Position numbers and translations under genes: made by a program. A stretch of DNA of 64,000 bases. Source: Planctomycetaceae bacterium. Lineage in GTDB: Bacteria > Planctomycetota > Planctomycetia > Planctomycetales > Planctomycetaceae. The DNA is taken from the NCBI GenBank assembly GCA_024742875.1, contig JANSXP010000003.1, positions 1 through 64,000 on the forward strand, written 5' to 3'. Of the stretch, positions 16,780-26,551 are shown one piece after another. Every line of letters starts with the position of its first letter. Positions within the stretch are counted from its first letter, which is position 1. The notes under the pieces were generated by a model that was given only the letters and a program-made list of their open reading frames with translations, was not told the DNA's origin and did not search any database.

Positions 16780-19700
16780 CGGATCTGCTCTCCCACCCAC
16801 CGAGCCAGCTCGGACGGACTGAGCGCGGCGACCGGCATGCCGCAGGCGACGACCTGTCGGGCAATCCCCGTTTGGTAGCGCGGCTTGCCCGCATCATCCA
16901 GCGCGGCCAGCCCCAGCGCCTTCACACCAGAGTCTGTGAGCTGCCTAATCTCGGACAGCAGTTGCGGTATCGGTCCGCCCTCTTCAAAGTCGGTGATCAG
17001 CAGCACAATGGTCCGCGAAGGCACCCGGACTTTTTCCCTGGCGGCCCGCACCCCACGCCAGATGAATGTCCCACCGCCCACCTGCACTTCCATCAGCATC
17101 TCCAGCGGGTCATCGACAGTCCCGGTAAAGTCCATGACCTCGGTGCTGAAAGCCAGAAAGCTGACGCTCAACGCCGGCAGTCCGGAAAAGATGGCGGCGG
17201 TCAGCGCACTGAAAATCACGGACGGCTCCATCGACCCGCTCACATCCACGACATAGATAATGTGCCAGTCCATGCTCTTTTTGGCGGGCGCTTTGAAAAA
17301 GAAGTCTTCGGCCGCCAGTCGCAGTTGTCCCAGGTCATCACGCCTTGCTGTTTTGAGATTGGCCATGATCGTGCGCCGCATGTCCAGTCTCGGAGCAGGG
17401 CGGCGAGTCGGCCGCGGCGTGGTCAGACCAGTCAGCGCCGGTGCCATGCGGGTGGCCAGTTCTTTGGACAGCGCAGCCGTAATTCGCCGGGCAATACGGC
17501 GGAGCTTTTCCGTCTGAGATCCCGGCAGACCGCCACGAAGAGACAGCACCTGCTCCAGCAGTTCCACGGAGGGACGCAGACTGTCTTCGTTCATGACGGT
17601 CAGGGCAGCACCGCGTCCCTGTTCAATCGCTTCCCCCAGCACTTCTTCGCGTACATGCTCACCAAACAACTGTTCCAGATCTTCCGCCCACTCCCGCACA
17701 CTGGGGTACGATGCCTGGTCACCACCACCATCACCGCCGATATCGCCGCGACTGCCTTCGCCGCGACCGGAGCCATACAGCTCGTCCAGCGCTCGGGCGG
17801 CCGCACGGGCGGTGGGGCACTGGGAATCGGTTCGCTGACCAAGAATCAGCCGCCAGCGGTCGGTCATGGTCAGCTGCGCCCGTTCATCGGCCACTCGCCG
17901 AAGTGATTCTCTGTTGCCATCACCCGCTGGAGTCTCCACATCACCAGAGAGCACAAAGTCGGGCAGCAGTGCGGCCAGCTGCCGCCGCGCCGCTTCGTCT
18001 GCGCGAAACCACACCTGCTGCCGTTCCGGGTCATCTGCTGGCAGCGCTCGACCGGACGCAGGATCAGCGGGCTGCTGCCGTTCGATTTGCTGCAGCAGTG
18101 ACCGGCGCGCAATCACGCTCATCACATCAAATCCTTTGCGCAGCGCTGGCAGCCGCTGCAGAAATTCGTCGTCCGCACAGGCCCGCAGACGATCGTCAAT
18201 ACCCTCGAGGCAGGCCAGGTCCGCCTGAATGCGCGGTTGCGCGACAAACACGCTCGCCTGCAGACGCAGGGTCAGCTGACGTCGGGCGTCTGGTGTTGTG
18301 GCCGCATCCAGCCAGCTGCCTGTTTCGGTGGCAAAATCGGAAACGGAAATCTGCGACAACAACAGCAGCGAGGCCGCACCGGCCCCCTGCATTGTGGGGC
18401 TGCCTTCGCGCCACAACTGCCGCAGGGTCCACAGCAACCGTCCGGAGTCCACAGTGGACAATCCGTCATCCTGCTGCTGAAACCACAGCACCAGGTCCAG
18501 CACGGCCGCCACATCGCTCGGTTCTTCAGAACCGGACAGCCCTTCCAGTCGGGCGATCGCGGCCTGCAGCAGTCCGGCGGAAGACAGTCCCTGCGGGACA
18601 TCAAACGGCTGGCAGTAGCGAGGCTTAACGGCATCATCCGAAGACGGCAGGCCGGGAAAATGGCCGGACGTGACGCGATCCACAAACGACATGGCGTTCG
18701 TCAGTTCGCCCAGTCCGGCGGTGTCGGCAAATGGGCCCACGATCCAGTCCAGACCCATCGCGACAATATCGCCCAGACCGCAGGCCGCCGCCTGATACAG
18801 CGCGTCCAGCTGTGCCCGCCCCCATTCGAAGACGTCAGTCGTGAAATGCTGACGCAGCACACCCAGGGCCACCTGACGCAGCGTGGCCCCTCGGACAGAC
18901 GACAGGGAAATCATGGCGGCCGTGCCGTGCTCCCACTTCACCGTCCAGGTTGTCGTCAGACTTTCCCGATCACCCGCACTGCCATCCTCTCCAGGACTCG
19001 CGTAGGGAATCTGACAGACCAACAACTGCTGAAAGACGACTTCCCGCGCTCGATCCAGTGCACTGCGGAGCGGATCCAGACGCATTCTCTTATCCTGCCC
19101 CAGCGTCGCGGCGCCGGGCAGATTCAGATCGGCCAGCACCTGTTCCACGTGGGGGGCCAAACCGCAGCGCGGAACATCATCGGGCAACTCTCCTGTGCGA
19201 TCACCAATGAGCACAGCCGCCATCGCTTTGGCCACAGCCCGACCGGCGCCATACAGCTGCCCCTGAGTGAGACACAGCTGCAGCGCTTCCACCAATTCCT
19301 GCCTGCCGGGCGAGGGCAGCCGCCGCACCCGCGATAAGTCGCGACTGACGCGAACCACTTCCTGCGCATCGGCCGCGTTCATTGGATGCCCACCCGCCCG
19401 CAGTTCACGACACACACCCACCACCAGATCTACCAGCGCGTGATCGATGGCCTCCGGCGAGTCGGCCTCCCACGAACGCTGATGCCACATCGGATCACGC
19501 AGTCCGGCCGGATAGCCAGACCGCTCATCCAGCTGCTCAAACGCATAGGGAATCAGCGCCGTGGCGATCTCGACATTCTTATCGACTGTCCGCTCCGGCG
19601 GCGGCGTCCAGTGCACCGGCTGCGGCAGTAAAGCGGACGCATGATAAGACCCCACGATGGCCACGCAGCGGCTGTCGGCATGCTCGGCAATGTGCTCTCG

Positions 19701-20318
19701 CATGCAGGCTTCGCGGCGACGATCGTACTCACCGGGCTCACTGTCGTTCCACCGCAGCGCCCAGCCAAACAGCAGCGCCGCGCGACGCAGTCGTTCGGGG
19801 GATTCCGTGATGCTGCGTGCTTCGATCCACTGGTCCCACAGCTGTCCGGAATCCTGCGTCTGCGTACGGCGAAGCAGACTTTTGAGCAGACCACGCGGCA
19901 CGCCCATCTGCCGTGCGAAGCCTGGTTCTCGCACAGCGATCGGCAGATCGATGGCGTGCACCGGGACGTTGTGCTGCGTGGCCCAGCGAATGGCGGCCAG
20001 CTCCGGAGAAAAATCGGCAAACGGATAAAAACACAGATCGGCCCCGTCGTTCCGACAGCCTGCCAGCGCGACGGGCGCCTGCGTGTCGGCATGCCCCAGC
20101 CAGCCAATCCACGGTTCCAGCTCAGCGGGCAGTTCCAGCAGAATCTTTTCCGGCGCAGCGTCAGCGAGCAACTGCGGCACGGCCCGTGACAGCGCCGCCG
20201 AATGATGGCGCACACCGATCAGTACCGGTTGCGTGCAGCTGGCCAGCTGATCAGGCACGGAGACATCAAATTCGCTGTCGATGTCGACGTCCACCTGTTT
20301 GGCGGTGCTGCCGTTCAT
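16776..20318 (-). CDS. DUF5682-VWA fusion protein (YehM + YehP-like)
   Basis: An 1180-aa protein. The first half (from TQPVLIGVRHHSAALSRAV to about residue 700) matches DUF5682, with the conserved GVRHHS block and a GSYHASAL block near 195-235. The C-terminal 180 residues form a von Willebrand A domain with an intact metal site: DVSGSM (about 1015), GGGTFIWRG and ITDFEEGG, giving the DxSxS, Thr and Asp ligands. In E. coli these are two proteins, YehM and YehP, whose summed length is close to this one. VWA partners usually regulate or recruit clients for MoxR ATPases. The start has a GGGGG purine site; only 11 bases separate it from the MoxR stop. Confidence 0.9.
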   Translation of the reverse strand: MNGSTAKQVDVDIDSEFDVSVPDQLASCTQPVLIGVRHHSAALSRAVPQLLADAAPEKILLELPAELEPWIGWLGHADTQAPVALAGCRNDGADLCFYPFADFSPELAAIRWATQHNVPVHAIDLPIAVREPGFARQMGVPRGLLKSLLRRTQTQDSGQLWDQWIEARSITESPERLRRAALLFGWALRWNDSEPGEYDRRREACMREHIAEHADSRCVAIVGSYHASALLPQPVHWTPPPERTVDKNVEIATALIPYAFEQLDERSGYPAGLRDPMWHQRSWEADSPEAIDHALVDLVVGVCRELRAGGHPMNAADAQEVVRVSRDLSRVRRLPSPGRQELVEALQLCLTQGQLYGAGRAVAKAMAAVLIGDRTGELPDDVPRCGLAPHVEQVLADLNLPGAATLGQDKRMRLDPLRSALDRAREVVFQQLLVCQIPYASPGEDGSAGDRESLTTTWTVKWEHGTAAMISLSSVRGATLRQVALGVLRQHFTTDVFEWGRAQLDALYQAAACGLGDIVAMGLDWIVGPFADTAGLGELTNAMSFVDRVTSGHFPGLPSSDDAVKPRYCQPFDVPQGLSSAGLLQAAIARLEGLSGSEEPSDVAAVLDLVLWFQQQDDGLSTVDSGRLLWTLRQLWREGSPTMQGAGAASLLLLSQISVSDFATETGSWLDAATTPDARRQLTLRLQASVFVAQPRIQADLACLEGIDDRLRACADDEFLQRLPALRKGFDVMSVIARRSLLQQIERQQPADPASGRALPADDPERQQVWFRADEAARRQLAALLPDFVLSGDVETPAGDGNRESLRRVADERAQLTMTDRWRLILGQRTDSQCPTARAAARALDELYGSGRGEGSRGDIGGDGGGDQASYPSVREWAEDLEQLFGEHVREEVLGEAIEQGRGAALTVMNEDSLRPSVELLEQVLSLRGGLPGSQTEKLRRIARRITAALSKELATRMAPALTGLTTPRPTRRPAPRLDMRRTIMANLKTARRDDLGQLRLAAEDFFFKAPAKKSMDWHIIYVVDVSGSMEPSVIFSALTAAIFSGLPALSVSFLAFSTEVMDFTGTVDDPLEMLMEVQVGGGTFIWRGVRAAREKVRVPSRTIVLLITDFEEGGPIPQLLSEIRQLTDSGVKALGLAALDDAGKPRYQTGIARQVVACGMPVAALSPSELARWVGEQIR

Positions 20319-20329
20319 CGCCGATCCCC

Positions 20330-21562
20330 CTATTTTTCTTCCAGTTCACGCCGCAGTTCGTGCAGTCGCTTCCAGGAATGCGTGCCGTCTTTGGCGCGGC
20401 GTTTCACGGCCCCATCCCAGTAGGCCAAAAGGCGCCCGCGATCCTGCGCGTCGTCTTTCATCACGACCCCCAGCAGCTGCCCGGGCAGATAACCCAGGGG
20501 ATCGCGCTGAGACGGGAAGTAGGCCGCCTGTCGGCCAATGGCGGCCGCAATGGCAACCGCTTCCGCCGTGCTCATGACGGTGCCCGGTTTTTCAACCGAC
20601 CAGCCCTCCACCGTGCGGCCTTCCCGAAGATCGCGAAACGCGGTGACCAGCACTTCCAGCAGACCATCGTCCACTGGAGTGGACACCCCGGATTCTGCCA
20701 GCAGCGCCGTGGACTGCCGTTTGACCAGTTCCACTTCCCGCTGATGCTCGCTGATGGGCGCGATCACCTCAAAGTTGAATCGTCGCTTCAGGGCGGCCGA
20801 CATTTCCGACACGCCTTTGTCACGCAGATTGGCGGTGGCAATGATGTTGAACCCCGGAGCGGCAAACACACTGCCGGAATCATCGGACAGTTCGGGAATC
20901 ATCAGCCGCCGCTCCGACAGCAGTGAGATGAGCGAATCCTGAACCTCCGGCAGACAGCGGGTCACTTCTTCGATCCGCACGATCCGCCCCGCCTGCATGC
21001 CAATCATCAGCGGCGAGGGCACAAGCGCTGACTCATCCGGTCCGCTGGCCAGCAGCTGTGAGTAATTCCAGGAGTAACGAAAATGGTTTTCTGTCGACCC
21101 GGCGGTCCCCTGAATGGTCAGTCCACTCGTGCCGGAGATCGCCGCGCCCAGCAGTTCTGACAGCATACTCTTGGCCGTGCCGGGCTCTCCCACCAGCAGC
21201 AGTCCCCGTTCGCCGGCAAGCGTCACGACACAGCGTTCGACAATGGCTCGCTCACCGACAAACTTCTCGGCAATTTCCAGCATGGCAGGGCCATCGGTCT
21301 TCGCCCCTTTCGGCAGCTTCAGTTTCTCTTTTCCGCTGCCACAGATGAAGGTCACGACAGCGGCGGGAGACAGCCGCCAGCCGGCGGGGCGGGGCGCCTC
21401 ATCGTACGCCGACAGAAACTCCAGTTCCGCCGCGTACACGTCTTCGGCCGGAGGCGACTGGCGATGACCGCGAGGAGCCGCCTCAGACGAAGGGGCGCTC
21501 CTCGCGGATGCCGGAGTCGATTTTGCGGCCTTCTTTTTGGCCGCTTTTTTTTTCTTTGCCAT
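20330..21562 (-). CDS. MoxR-type AAA+ ATPase (YehL-like)
   Basis: A 410-aa protein. A Lys/Ala-rich N-terminus of about 40 residues precedes the AAA+ core. Walker A is GEPGTAKS (about 125-132); the Walker B region reads RIVRIEEVTRCLPEVQDSL, with Glu where MoxR proteins usually have Asp-Glu; sensor 1 is FNIIATANLRD and the arginine-finger region is AALKRRF. MoxR ATPases form hexameric rings that remodel or mature partner proteins together with a VWA protein. Start at ATG 21562, with a GAGAG site just upstream. It sits between the giant paralogues and the DUF5682-VWA gene, so those are its probable partners. Confidence 0.92.
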   Translation of the reverse strand: MAKKKKAAKKKAAKSTPASARSAPSSEAAPRGHRQSPPAEDVYAAELEFLSAYDEAPRPAGWRLSPAAVVTFICGSGKEKLKLPKGAKTDGPAMLEIAEKFVGERAIVERCVVTLAGERGLLLVGEPGTAKSMLSELLGAAISGTSGLTIQGTAGSTENHFRYSWNYSQLLASGPDESALVPSPLMIGMQAGRIVRIEEVTRCLPEVQDSLISLLSERRLMIPELSDDSGSVFAAPGFNIIATANLRDKGVSEMSAALKRRFNFEVIAPISEHQREVELVKRQSTALLAESGVSTPVDDGLLEVLVTAFRDLREGRTVEGWSVEKPGTVMSTAEAVAIAAAIGRQAAYFPSQRDPLGYLPGQLLGVVMKDDAQDRGRLLAYWDGAVKRRAKDGTHSWKRLHELRRELEEK

Positions 21563-21636
21563 AACGTCTCTCACTCGATCCGCACGCTGCGGACAATTCA
21601 TACGGCTACGTTTCGACGCCTCGTCCGATTGCCTCG

Positions 21637-24600
21637 TCAGACTTCCTCGTAGCGCGGCGCCTCTCCGTCCCGGACACGCTGCCAGGCCCGTTCAAATAAC
21701 AGATGAACGGGCTCGTGCGGCACGATCCGTTCCAGCAACGGCGACGCAGGCCCGCGAGCCCGCCCCTCCAGGTCGTACAAAGGCAGCTTCCACGATTCCA
21801 GCGGCAGATGTGGCGCCTTGAGGGCCTCCCAGCCGCCTGGCAAAAACACCTTACGACCAGCCCGCGCCCGCCTGGCTTCCAGCACACACTCTTTTTCGAT
21901 CAGCTCACCGGCCGCTTTTTTGATACGTGCAGCCGTCCAGCCGTTCCACAATTTGACCAGCCTGTCCGTGGGATTGTGCAGCGCGAGCAGCTGCAGGTAG
22001 TAAACCGCCGCATCTTCACTGACGGTCAGCTGTTTGACCACAGCTGCCACCAGTTTGGGGCAGGCATGCAGGGGGTTGGATTCGTACTGCCCGTCGGGCA
22101 CTGGTGTTTTGACAATGCGTTCGCACAGTTTCCTGAACCCGGTGGACCGCACCAGGCTGATCGTTTCAATCAGCGACACATCCTCATCATCGCCACCGGT
22201 CGTGGCCTGCAGAATTTCGCTGACCGTCTGGTAGTCTTTCGTCTTTTTCAGTTTGCCCGGACTGACGAATCGGATGACCCGCCACGAATTGACCAGGGCC
22301 GTCACGCCGGCCCGCTGCCCCATCATCTGACCATTCAGCGTTTTGGTTTTTCCAAGTGTGGCCTGCACGGCCGCTTCGGCCGCTTTTTGCGGTTCTTTCT
22401 CGTCGTACCAGTAGCCGTCGTGCGTTTCGACCATCAGATTCGGGTTGTCCAGCGCGGCCAGTAAAGCATCCCGCACGGCCGGCATTTTGGCTCGCGACGG
22501 ATGACCGACCGGCAGCCCTGACGAAATCAAACACACGCTCAGCACAGCCGCCTTCAGCTCGTTGGTCGAGATTCCCTCACCGTTGCTGGCCTTCAGGTTG
22601 TTATTGCGGGCCTCAAATTCAAATGACACCTGTGGCGAAAAGATGGCCGCCTCGTGCGGTTTGTTGATCGCAACAAACATCTTTTTGGCGTCCACTCCGT
22701 AAGAGTAGCCATCGGACAGTTCGTCCATCAGTTCCATCGGCAGATCGAGGCGGTCGGGCTTCAGCTTCCGCCACGCGGCTTTCAGCCGTTCTCCCACGGC
22801 CGCGTGATCATCCCACAACTGCTCCGCCGGCCCATCCAGCATGGCGGCCACCAGACCTTCGCGTGTCTGCACAGACAGGGCGTCCAGCGACGATTTGGCC
22901 GCGGACAGCGGTTTGGTTTTCAATTTGAGCGCAGTCCGCAAATGCGCGGGCATGAAGTTGGCCGTGCGGGAGGTCATGTTGGGATAGCCAAGCCAGATCA
23001 GCGCCACTTCGGAAAGCGACAGCCCCATATCGCCCGCCAGCCCCTCCAGAAAACCGACATCCGGTAATTTTCGCTCTCGCTGGCCGCAGACGCTCAGATA
23101 GCTGCGGACCTGCGCCGCCGACCAGCCGTTCGTCAGCCCCCGACCGTCTTTCGCCACCGCATCCGCGAAAGGTTCAAACGAGGCAGTGGTATACTCGGCC
23201 ACCCAGTAACCGTAGTACTCTTTGCCAATCAGAAAGCGACTGTTCGTGCCTTTGTGGGCCAGCATAGTCAAACGCAGATCGATGTCTTTGCCGTTTTCGT
23301 CCTGTGGTATCGTGAACGGCGGATCTCCACTGAACCGGCAGGAGTAAAAGCGAAATTTGCCTGGCAGTTCCAGCAGGCCGCTGGCCGCGACCGCCTCGGC
23401 AAATTCGTGCCAGCTGCGATCCTGGTTGTCTTCGTGTATCCAGTTCAGGTACCACAGCTTGCGGGAAAAACAATCCACGCAGAAACGCAGCAGTTGCAGG
23501 GAGGCCATCGGAACAGGAGCCCCATCCGTTTTTCCGGCAAAGTACTTCACGGCCTCGGCCATCCCCTCAAAGATGCCCGCCCCGCGCGACTGCACGTGAG
23601 TGGCAAACACACGCAGCGTGGATTCGATGGTGGCATCAGCCCCGGTGGCCACTGTCCTGACCTTCTTTTCCACCGTGCGGGGGTCGCGATTTTTCTGCAG
23701 TCGCTCCAGCCGACGCTGCAGCCGACCGTGACGAATCACGGCCGATCGCAGCCCCACAAACAGTCGATCGTTTTTCAGTTTGGGCAGCAGCTTACGAATG
23801 GCAGCATCCAGCTGCGGAAAGTCGGTGCCTTCGGCTGGCAGACCGGTGCTGTTATCCCAGGCCTGGTAGTCAGCCGCTTCAGCAGCCACCAGCGGCTTCA
23901 GATCCTTATCCCTGAGTTTTCGCAGTTTCCGGGACGTCGCGACGTCGCGGACTTTGAGAAAATGCAGGAACTCATCATTGAACGCCAGTGCCTGCCCGAT
24001 TCCCGTGGGCCGTGGACAAATCACAAACTGCGCGTCAGGGTCCATCACAATCAGGTTGTCGGCGCGGTCCCGTCCATAGGTACTTTTCTGAACAACCGGC
24101 AGCTGCCTGTCAGTCCCCGGCTGATCCAGCATACCGACGAACATCAGCGGCTGGGCAGAATCGATCGACGCACCATCAATGCGTTCGGCTTCCACCCGAC
24201 CGTCCTGGTACTGACGACAGCGAAACCCGTGCGTGCCGTCTTTGACGCCCAGCGGCGAATCAGCAATCACTTCCCCATAGTGATACAGCCGCTGCTGATG
24301 CAGCTGCAGTTTAGCGCCGTCAGCGATGTAGTCCTCAAAGAAAGCGGGCATCGATTTACGGCCCGTCCTGCCGCTGGCCGGATCCAGCTGCCGCATGGCG
24401 ACACCGTCTGACTCGTTCCAGGCGATGCGAAAATAATTCTCGCCGTCACCAAACCAGCGATCCATGCTGTAGCCTTCCAGCACAGACGCGTCTCCGGCAT
24501 GCACCACTTTGCCCCCAAAGAACGTGCCGCCATCCGGCATGTCGACAGTTGCGCCCTCCAGTTTCGCTTCGCCATACAGCCACGCACTGACCGATTTTTT

Positions 24601-26520
24601 GGGTTCGTGATTCCAGAAGCGTCGCCCTTTGGATGAACCTTTTGCCTCAACCAACAGCGCGCCATCAAGGTAGTGCAGGCCGACCACTTTTTCGCCCGCG
24701 TCGATCTTCACCTCGATTTCTTCAACAATCTGCTCGCCGCGAATCACCACAGCCGTCATTCCATCACAGACGATCGCGTACGGAAAAGAACCGTAGACGG
24801 AAACCGACAGGTTTTTCCTGCGGTCGAGCTTTGTCGTAAACGGCGACGTTAGCCGATCCACCACCGCTTCCAGCTGCGGCCATCCATACTCATCAAACAA
24901 ACCGGCGTTGAGCGTGTGCGTCAGCGAGGGCAGGGTGTGGCTTTTGGCCAGCAGCTTCAGGCTTTCGGGAAACTCTTCAAACGTCGCCAGCGTTGTTTTC
25001 TTCTCGAGGATGTGCAGCACATCGTTGGTGGCCGGCAGACCGTAACACGCTGTTTCAGAAATCTGCTGATTCAACCAGTCACGCCGGGCCTCCCACAGAC
25101 TCTTCTTACCCCGGGCGGCTTTCTCAAAGGTGGCGGACCCCGCTACGCCTTCCACAGCCGCCAGCAGGGCGGTGCGAAGACGCTCATTTGCGGACAGAAA
25201 GACGGGATCGCGCGGCCGGCCAGTGGCTTTGCCGTCTTCCACCGCTTTGGCCCACTCAGACAGATCGAGGGTCAGCTCGGGCGGTGGATCAACCAGTGGC
25301 ACGCCCAGCTCCAGCGCCAGATCAACAAAGTCCACATCGCCTTCAATTCGCGACCCCCAGCGGGACTGGCGATAGATTTCCAGCGGCACCCGCTGCTGCT
25401 TCATCACTTCGGCCGCTGCCTGGAGGACGTCGTACAGTCGCTGCGTCGGACGCGTGTGCAGTTTGATGATCCGAGATATCCACGCCGCCGCACCGCCGGT
25501 GGGGCCATCGGCTGCATCCGCTTCTTTCTCCCACACAAATGACAGCACGCCCCACTTGTGCAGATAGTCCAGCCACGGCCAGATGTCCTTGTGCTGCCAG
25601 GCAGAACGCTGAGGAATCATGTTCAGCAGCCGACCTGTGGCTGCGGGATTGACCTTCACCAGTTCCGTCACATATTTGTCAGCCGCCTTCCAGAATCCCA
25701 TCGAGGCGCGGCTGATGGCGGGGGACTCCAGAATCTCGGCCAGCACGCTCTGGATCTCCTGCTGCACGTCCAGACCGGCCGCCTTCACCAGCGACGCCAG
25801 GTCCTTACACATGGCCGTCCAGGGAGGCAATCCGCCCATTGTGCGGCGGACACTCAAATCCCGCATGAACTGCCACGCCTCTTCGCCTGGATACTTCGTC
25901 TGCAGTTCTTTGCCGTACTCTGTTAGCGCCTTGGCGCTCACGCAGCCGGCCAGGGCGAACTCCAGAAACGCATCCCGTCGAACCTGCTCATCAATCTTCA
26001 GTCCGTGGACATTCTCCGCTTCCCGCGCCTTGCCGAAAGCCCGTGAGGCATACGTTGCATTGCCCGCCACAATGTAGTCGCGTCCGACCTGCTCCCAGAA
26101 TGACGGCAGAAAATGGGCCACGCTGGCGCCCAGCCGATCGGCGATTTCACTGAAAGCCTCGTAGGCATGCCCCGGTTTTGATTTGGCCCGACGGGACTCT
26201 TTACGAAACTCCTTCACCAGTTCCAGTGCGAACTTTGCGTGTTGAGGATCGTTGATCAGCGCCCACTCCGGAAAGCCAATCGCCTGCCGCGTGCGTTTGG
26301 CCACGCCAGGCGTGACTTCGGGTTGCGCAAAACCCAGATAGTCCATCGTGAGATCTTCGCCGGCCGCCAGGTTGTCGGCGCACAACCGCACCACGGGCGT
26401 GTCCAGGGCCGGGTGAGTAAAACAACGCGCGCTGACTTCATCCACCGCGTCGACGGATTTGGGTTTGGCTTTGACAGGCACCAAAGCGCCGGCTTCCAGG
26501 TATTGATCCACACTGGCCAT
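21637..26520 (-). CDS. Giant operon protein B (1627 aa), paralogue of the upstream gene
   Basis: A 1627-aa soluble protein; start at ATG 26520 (MASVDQYLEAGALVPVKAKP), aligned with the paralogue's start and with GGA upstream. Conserved blocks: GFPEWALINDP, AHFLPSFWEQVGR, RDAFLEFALAGCVS (helical N-terminal third); a central beta-rich segment (about 610-800) with repeated GDG and DGGTF turns; and a C-terminal wHTH-like block, LWNGWTAARIKKAAGEL, then ARAGRKVFLPGGWEALK. No catalytic motif, membrane helix or signal peptide is visible. Similar very large proteins, often annotated simply as DNA-binding, occur in actinobacteria beside MoxR, DUF5682 and SWIM genes, from memory. It may be a scaffold or MoxR client. 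Function unknown. Confidence 0.85.
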   Translation of the reverse strand: MASVDQYLEAGALVPVKAKPKSVDAVDEVSARCFTHPALDTPVVRLCADNLAAGEDLTMDYLGFAQPEVTPGVAKRTRQAIGFPEWALINDPQHAKFALELVKEFRKESRRAKSKPGHAYEAFSEIADRLGASVAHFLPSFWEQVGRDYIVAGNATYASRAFGKAREAENVHGLKIDEQVRRDAFLEFALAGCVSAKALTEYGKELQTKYPGEEAWQFMRDLSVRRTMGGLPPWTAMCKDLASLVKAAGLDVQQEIQSVLAEILESPAISRASMGFWKAADKYVTELVKVNPAATGRLLNMIPQRSAWQHKDIWPWLDYLHKWGVLSFVWEKEADAADGPTGGAAAWISRIIKLHTRPTQRLYDVLQAAAEVMKQQRVPLEIYRQSRWGSRIEGDVDFVDLALELGVPLVDPPPELTLDLSEWAKAVEDGKATGRPRDPVFLSANERLRTALLAAVEGVAGSATFEKAARGKKSLWEARRDWLNQQISETACYGLPATNDVLHILEKKTTLATFEEFPESLKLLAKSHTLPSLTHTLNAGLFDEYGWPQLEAVVDRLTSPFTTKLDRRKNLSVSVYGSFPYAIVCDGMTAVVIRGEQIVEEIEVKIDAGEKVVGLHYLDGALLVEAKGSSKGRRFWNHEPKKSVSAWLYGEAKLEGATVDMPDGGTFFGGKVVHAGDASVLEGYSMDRWFGDGENYFRIAWNESDGVAMRQLDPASGRTGRKSMPAFFEDYIADGAKLQLHQQRLYHYGEVIADSPLGVKDGTHGFRCRQYQDGRVEAERIDGASIDSAQPLMFVGMLDQPGTDRQLPVVQKSTYGRDRADNLIVMDPDAQFVICPRPTGIGQALAFNDEFLHFLKVRDVATSRKLRKLRDKDLKPLVAAEAADYQAWDNSTGLPAEGTDFPQLDAAIRKLLPKLKNDRLFVGLRSAVIRHGRLQRRLERLQKNRDPRTVEKKVRTVATGADATIESTLRVFATHVQSRGAGIFEGMAEAVKYFAGKTDGAPVPMASLQLLRFCVDCFSRKLWYLNWIHEDNQDRSWHEFAEAVAASGLLELPGKFRFYSCRFSGDPPFTIPQDENGKDIDLRLTMLAHKGTNSRFLIGKEYYGYWVAEYTTASFEPFADAVAKDGRGLTNGWSAAQVRSYLSVCGQRERKLPDVGFLEGLAGDMGLSLSEVALIWLGYPNMTSRTANFMPAHLRTALKLKTKPLSAAKSSLDALSVQTREGLVAAMLDGPAEQLWDDHAAVGERLKAAWRKLKPDRLDLPMELMDELSDGYSYGVDAKKMFVAINKPHEAAIFSPQVSFEFEARNNNLKASNGEGISTNELKAAVLSVCLISSGLPVGHPSRAKMPAVRDALLAALDNPNLMVETHDGYWYDEKEPQKAAEAAVQATLGKTKTLNGQMMGQRAGVTALVNSWRVIRFVSPGKLKKTKDYQTVSEILQATTGGDDEDVSLIETISLVRSTGFRKLCERIVKTPVPDGQYESNPLHACPKLVAAVVKQLTVSEDAAVYYLQLLALHNPTDRLVKLWNGWTAARIKKAAGELIEKECVLEARRARAGRKVFLPGGWEALKAPHLPLESWKLPLYDLEGRARGPASPLLERIVPHEPVHLLFERAWQRVRDGEAPRYEEV

Positions 26521-26551
26521 AAGTTCATCCGGTTCTGCAGGTTGCTGTCTG

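Noticed and set aside
23254-24411. Plus-strand 385-aa frame
   Set aside because: Antisense to giant protein B, whose alignment with its paralogue runs through this region.
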